This document shows, in pieces, positions 6,642-9,048 of a stretch of DNA of 9,048 nt. Numbering within the stretch: the first letter of the stretch is position 1; each line of letters opens with the position of its first letter. The position numbers were made by a program, and so were the translations under genes. The notes under the pieces were generated by a model. It searched no databases and was not told the DNA's origin. It saw nothing but the letters and a program-made list of their open reading frames with translations. This stretch comes from an uncultured Lachnospiraceae bacterium (GTDB taxonomy: Bacteria; Bacillota; Clostridia; Lachnospirales; Lachnospiraceae): positions 1-9,048 of the forward strand of contig CADBTO010000197.1 of NCBI GenBank assembly GCA_902797565.1, written 5' to 3'.

Positions 6642-6693
6642 TGAAAAAATGCTTGTTTTCTTATAAAAAATCATTTCGAGGGAAAAAGTGAAA

Positions 6694-6707
6694 TGAAAAC
6701 GATTGCA
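6694..6707. promoter_or_regulatory. Candidate cre site (CcpA binding)
   Basis: TGAAAACGATTGCA matches the catabolite-responsive element consensus TGWAANCGNTNWCA at 13 of 14 positions. It lies about 53 bases upstream of the minus-strand -35 and a similar distance from the plus-strand -35, and it overlaps the -35 of an alternative plus-strand promoter (TTGCAA 6703-6708, 18 bases, TATATT 6727-6732). It could link either divergent unit to carbon status. No regulator gene is in view. Confidence 0.4.
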
Positions 6708-6759
6708 AAATGATGGGGGTGTTTGATATATTTGCATATTCGGATTGTTGAATGGCGGG

Positions 6760-6788
6760 TTGCGGGAATCATCTGTATGTGCTATGAT
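6760..6788 (+). promoter_or_regulatory. Extended -10 promoter of the secreted transglutaminase-like gene
   Basis: TATGAT (6783-6788) is a 5 of 6 match and is preceded by TGC, giving an extended -10. The -35 candidate TTGCGG (6760-6765) is weak, but its spacing is 17. A start near 6795 gives a leader of about 108 bases, which contains a 6-bp GCAGGC/GCCTGC stem (6833-6838 with 6854-6859). The rest of the 370-base divergent gap holds no gene that I can support. Confidence 0.6.
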
Positions 6789-6902
6789 AACAAATTGGAG
6801 AGAGAAGCCGGAGGGGACGATTTCTGCTCTGGGCAGGCTGCCGGGAGAAGAAGGCCTGCAGACGTTGACAGGCGGATTTGATATAAAACAGGGAGTATAA
6901 AA

Positions 6903-8432
6903 ATGGAGCGTAAAATGGTCAGGTCTGTTGTGATAAGGGCTGTCATGCGGGCTTTGCCAATGGTTTTTGGCATACAGATGATTACTGCTGGAAATGTTGT
7001 GGAGGCAGGAAGGTTCCTAGAAACAAATGAAGAATTGTTTTTTGCAGAAGAAAAACGGAATAGCCTTGATGATTCTGGAAAATTAAATCTAACTAGAATA
7101 GAATGGGCGGGAAAAACAGCTGTTTATGGAGTGGCAGCGGGACGGCGTTCAGGAAAGTGGATCTACCGGAAATTTTCCGGGAAGCGGATGCGGTACGCAT
7201 ACCGGTACGCAGACGGGAGTTATCCGAGAGGAATCGTCAAGCTAAAGGGCGGGGTGTATTATTTTTCTGGGATTACCGGGGAGCTGCACCGGGGATATCG
7301 AAAGCTGGTGTACCAGAATGGAGATGGATATTATATTTCGGAGAATGGGAAGGCGCTTTCCGGTTGGCATCAGATTGGAATCCAGCGATATTATTTTGAC
7401 AAGAAGACAAAAAAACTAAGGAAGGACGGCAGCAAGCAAAAAGCTGCAAAGCAGTCGAACGTGGAGAAGGGGGCGGCACAGGCTGCACGGAATTCCGGGA
7501 CGGCACAGGCTACGCGGGATGGCCAGGCTGGGCAGAAAAGATCCGGGGATTCCCTACGGGATACCTGTAGCAGGATCCTTTCTTCGATCACGAATAAAAA
7601 AATGTCGAAAAGCCAGAAATTGCAAGCGGTGTATCGGTATGTTGCTTCACGGAATCATTTTTCGTATAGTACGAGGCACTATCCGGAACTAAACAGTTCG
7701 ACGTGGATTCGAGATTTGGCAAAATTTATGTTTTCAGAGAAAGCGGGAAATTGTTATGGTTTTTCCAGTGCTTTTGCAGCATTGGCGTATGAGGTTGGCT
7801 ATGACCCCGTGGTTTGTGTGGGGAGGGTTCCGGGGCGGCGGGATGGTGCCCGTGACGGATATACCCGGCATGCGATGGTACAGATTGATGGGCTGTACTA
7901 TGATCCGGAGGCACAATGCGCAGGCTGGCATCCGGGGATATATGGGCTGCAGCAGTATCCAGTGTCGTTCCAGGCACAGGGAAGCTACCGCTATCGGGAT
8001 CAGATCCAGGCGGCAGCATCGACTGGAGGTGGCAGCGCAGCGACTGCTGGAAGCAGCGCGGCTTCATCCGGAGGCGCAGGGCAGGTATCCTGCACCGTGA
8101 AGAAGCAGGAGGGGTATTATGTGGGATACCAGAATGGGAAGCAGATCTCTGCCGGAACTTATTTAATTCATGGAAAACTTTATAAGTTTGACCGCGATGG
8201 GAAGATGCAGGTTTCTTTGTTCCAGAAACTGGAAGCGGCTGCAAAGCCGGGCATGCCGTTTCGGGAACTGCAAAAGATGATTGGCAAGCCGGAGCGCACG
8301 CAAACAATGGGGGAGAGTTGTTTTGATGCCGAAAATGGTGTAGATGTGGTGCGCCGGTACAGGCATTTTTCAGTGTATACGTTCGTTCCTGCAAATGGCG
8401 GTGAGGAACTGGTTGAGGATATTGCAGAATGA
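6903..8432 (+). CDS. Probable secreted transglutaminase-like protein with wall-binding-type repeats
   Basis: The ATG at 6903 follows AGGGAG at 7 bases. The 509-residue product opens with a basic stretch and a weakly hydrophobic segment (residues 6-35) ending VEA-G, a plausible signal peptide. Residues about 110-176 carry Tyr/Gly-rich repeats like those of wall-binding proteins (GGVYYFSGITG, GDGYYISENGKALSGWHQIG, RYYFDKKT). An Ala/Gln/Arg-rich linker follows. Residues about 218-340 resemble a transglutaminase-like fold with a Cys284 (GNCYGFSS), His323 (RHAMVQIDG), Asp334 (LYYDPE) triad in the usual order. After a Ser/Ala/Gly linker (371-394), another repeat-like segment (GYYVGYQNGKQISAGTY, 404-420) and a C-terminal domain (about 440-509, PGMPFRELQKMIGKP) follow. 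Such proteins act outside the cell as proteases or cross-linkers; the substrate here is unknown. Codons near 7020-7105 are more AT-rich than the rest. It is divergent from the HD-GYP operon. Confidence 0.85.
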   Translation: MERKMVRSVVIRAVMRALPMVFGIQMITAGNVVEAGRFLETNEELFFAEEKRNSLDDSGKLNLTRIEWAGKTAVYGVAAGRRSGKWIYRKFSGKRMRYAYRYADGSYPRGIVKLKGGVYYFSGITGELHRGYRKLVYQNGDGYYISENGKALSGWHQIGIQRYYFDKKTKKLRKDGSKQKAAKQSNVEKGAAQAARNSGTAQATRDGQAGQKRSGDSLRDTCSRILSSITNKKMSKSQKLQAVYRYVASRNHFSYSTRHYPELNSSTWIRDLAKFMFSEKAGNCYGFSSAFAALAYEVGYDPVVCVGRVPGRRDGARDGYTRHAMVQIDGLYYDPEAQCAGWHPGIYGLQQYPVSFQAQGSYRYRDQIQAAASTGGGSAATAGSSAASSGGAGQVSCTVKKQEGYYVGYQNGKQISAGTYLIHGKLYKFDRDGKMQVSLFQKLEAAAKPGMPFRELQKMIGKPERTQTMGESCFDAENGVDVVRRYRHFSVYTFVPANGGEELVEDIAE

Positions 8433-8478
8433 ATGGCGGTGAGGAACTTGTGGAAAATATTGCAGAATGAATGGCGAT
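8394..8478 (+). repeat. 38-bp tandem duplication spanning the stop codon
   Basis: Copy 1 (8394-8431) encodes the gene's last residues, NGGEELVEDIAE. Copy 2 (8432-8469) follows at once and would encode NGGEELVENIAE in another frame. The first bases of a third copy follow (8470-8478). The copies differ at a handful of bases, nearly all silent in the coding sense. The period is not a multiple of three, so copy 2 lies outside the frame and after the stop. Confidence 0.85.
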
Positions 8479-8486
8479 GGGATCGG

Positions 8487-8522
8487 ACCGGGGTGGCAGA
8501 AACGGTTTTTTTGAAAAAAACC
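8487..8522 (+). terminator. Weak terminator-like sequence after the transglutaminase-like gene
   Basis: ACCG (8487-8490) and CGGT (8503-8506) can form a 4-bp stem running into seven T's. The T-run can instead pair with the following A-run (GGTTTTTTT and AAAAAAACC, 8504-8522). Neither is a strong intrinsic terminator. No better one lies between this gene and ssrA, so some readthrough into ssrA is possible. Confidence 0.3.
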
Positions 8523-8551
8523 TTGACGCGGCAGGAACTGTGTGCTAATAT
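8523..8551 (+). promoter_or_regulatory. Promoter of ssrA
   Basis: TTGACG (8523-8528, 5 of 6) is 17 bases from TAATAT (8546-8551, 4 of 6), and a TGC extension precedes the -10. Transcription would begin near 8558, giving a precursor with about 60 extra 5' bases to be removed from mature tmRNA. Confidence 0.75.
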
Positions 8552-8617
8552 GTGATTCTAAAACGCGTTCGTACATCCTGCAGGTCAGAGGATGGTTCGG
8601 CGCATTGGTTCAGGAAA

Positions 8618-8988
8618 GGGTCAGTAATGGTTTCGACAGGGATTTTGAAGCTGGAGAAGCGAGCCGCAGGGTGATGCGTTAAATTGCCACCTAAATATAA
8701 TTGCTAAAAACAATCATAAAATCGTGCGTTTCCCTAGCAATAGGGTCGCACTGGCTGCCTAAGTACAGCCGAGTCCGGCGGGAATCCACCTGCAGGTTTC
8801 CGTTCGGGCTTCAAATCATGCAGGAAACGACATAGGCAAAGCTTTGAGCCTATGGGCGTAATATGAAGCTACTGAAGCTGGAAGGGTGCCTGTTCCCGTC
8901 TGGTGGAGGGAATGTCAAAGAACAGGCTACGCTCGTAGAAGGACAGGGGATAGGTTTTTGGACGCGGGTTCGACTCCCGCCTGATCCA
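8618..8988 (+). ncRNA. ssrA: Transfer-messenger RNA (tmRNA), one-piece form
   Basis: tmRNA with SmpB rescues ribosomes stalled on broken mRNAs and adds a degradation tag. The 5' end (GGGTCA, 8618-8623) pairs with the 3' end (TGATCC, 8982-8987) to make the acceptor stem. The third pair is G-U, the alanyl-tRNA synthetase identity element, and A8988 is the discriminator. CCA is not encoded and must be added. The conserved GGTTTCGACAGGG block follows the 5' strand, and a T-arm CGGGTTCGACTCCCG lies near the 3' end. Between them are the tag reading frame and sequence long enough for the pseudoknots. The length, 371 bases, is normal for a one-piece tmRNA. No smpB or rnr gene is in the window. The gene has its own promoter and terminator. 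Confidence 0.96.
8703..8762 (+). other. tmRNA tag-peptide reading frame, 19 codons
   Basis: From the resume codon GCT (8703) the frame reads AKNNHKIVRFPSNRVALAA and stops at TAA (8760-8762). The start AKNN and end ALAA are typical of Firmicute tags, which supports the frame; the ALAA end is what ClpXP-type proteases recognise. Most tags have about 8-15 residues. The extra length comes from a hairpin within the frame: GTGCG/CGCAC (8724-8728, 8747-8751) and CCCTA/TAGGG (8732-8736, 8741-8745) with a GCAA tetraloop. The resume codon is inferred from the pattern, not measured. Confidence 0.75.
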
Positions 8989-8995
8989 GATTGGA

Positions 8996-9024
8996 AGGGG
9001 AGGTGGGATGCCTCCTCTTTTCTT
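8996..9024 (+). terminator. Rho-independent terminator of ssrA
   Basis: AGGGGAGG (8996-9003) pairs with CCTCCTCT (9011-9018) through 8 bp with one G-U around a 7-base loop, then four T's and a further T-rich stretch follow. It begins 8 bases after the mature tmRNA end. The remaining bases to the window edge show nothing I can identify. Confidence 0.8.
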
Positions 9025-9048
9025 ATGCAACGGGATGTGCAGTGGAAA

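Noticed and set aside
6865..6887. TTGACA and TATAAA as a promoter for the secreted-protein gene
   Set aside because: The hexamers are only 11 bases apart, too close for sigma-A; the second TATAAA nearer the ATG is 25 bases away.
6795..6902. c-di-GMP riboswitch in the leader of the secreted-protein gene
   Set aside because: I looked because HD-GYP genes are adjacent, but the GCAAACC and GGGACGCAAAG type elements of the class I riboswitch are absent.
7726..8394. 222-codon minus-strand frame within the transglutaminase-like gene
   Set aside because: Its Pro/His/Ser-rich translation is typical of antisense reading of a GC-biased gene, and the sense strand has a clear protein family.
8941..9048. 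Integration site of a mobile element at the 3' end of ssrA
   Set aside because: tmRNA genes are common integration targets, but the acceptor and T-arm are intact, a normal terminator follows, and no repeated 3' end or integrase is visible before the window ends.

Overview
The window fits a Gram-positive, anaerobic Firmicute of the class Clostridia, probably a Lachnospiraceae-like gut lineage. The support is the near-balanced base composition, G-rich ribosome binding sites, extended -10 promoters, HD-GYP signalling genes, a secreted protein with aromatic-rich wall-binding repeats, and a one-piece tmRNA gene. The genus cannot be fixed from the sequence alone.

Layout. The left edge (2-610, +) is the 3' part of an iron-sulfur flavoprotein of the flavodoxin/NADPH-dependent FMN reductase family. 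It converges on a minus-strand EamA/DMT-type membrane transporter (675-1733). The 215-base gap upstream of the transporter holds a standard terminator for the next gene (1907-1926), a strongly structured stretch (about 1801-1904) and a terminator-like hairpin just before the transporter's ribosome binding site. This looks like a possible cis-regulatory RNA leader. Next comes a two-gene minus-strand operon. The promoter-proximal gene (5435-6532) is a canonical HD-GYP protein. The distal gene (1949-5383) encodes an 1144-residue protein that joins a near-complete M32 carboxypeptidase domain, about 400 residues of unassigned mostly helical sequence and a C-terminal HD-GYP domain. This fusion is the most unusual item in the window. 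A 370-base divergent intergenic region carries a good sigma-A promoter for the operon with a dyad over its start site, a CcpA cre-like sequence, and an extended -10 promoter reading the other way.

Rightwards, 6903-8432 (+) encodes a probable secreted transglutaminase-like protein flanked by wall-binding-type repeats. Its last coding bases are duplicated just past the stop codon, and the copies differ almost only at synonymous positions. The window ends with ssrA (tmRNA, 8618-8988), which has its own promoter and terminator. Its predicted tag is 19 residues, unusually long, because a hairpin sits inside the tag reading frame.

How the parts relate. The two HD-GYP proteins are co-transcribed and probably act in cyclic-dinucleotide (c-di-GMP type) turnover. 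The peptidase half of the fusion may couple that to peptide processing or sensing. The divergent secreted protein shares the control region and could be an envelope output, but that link is inference. The flavoprotein, the transporter and ssrA are probably independent neighbours.
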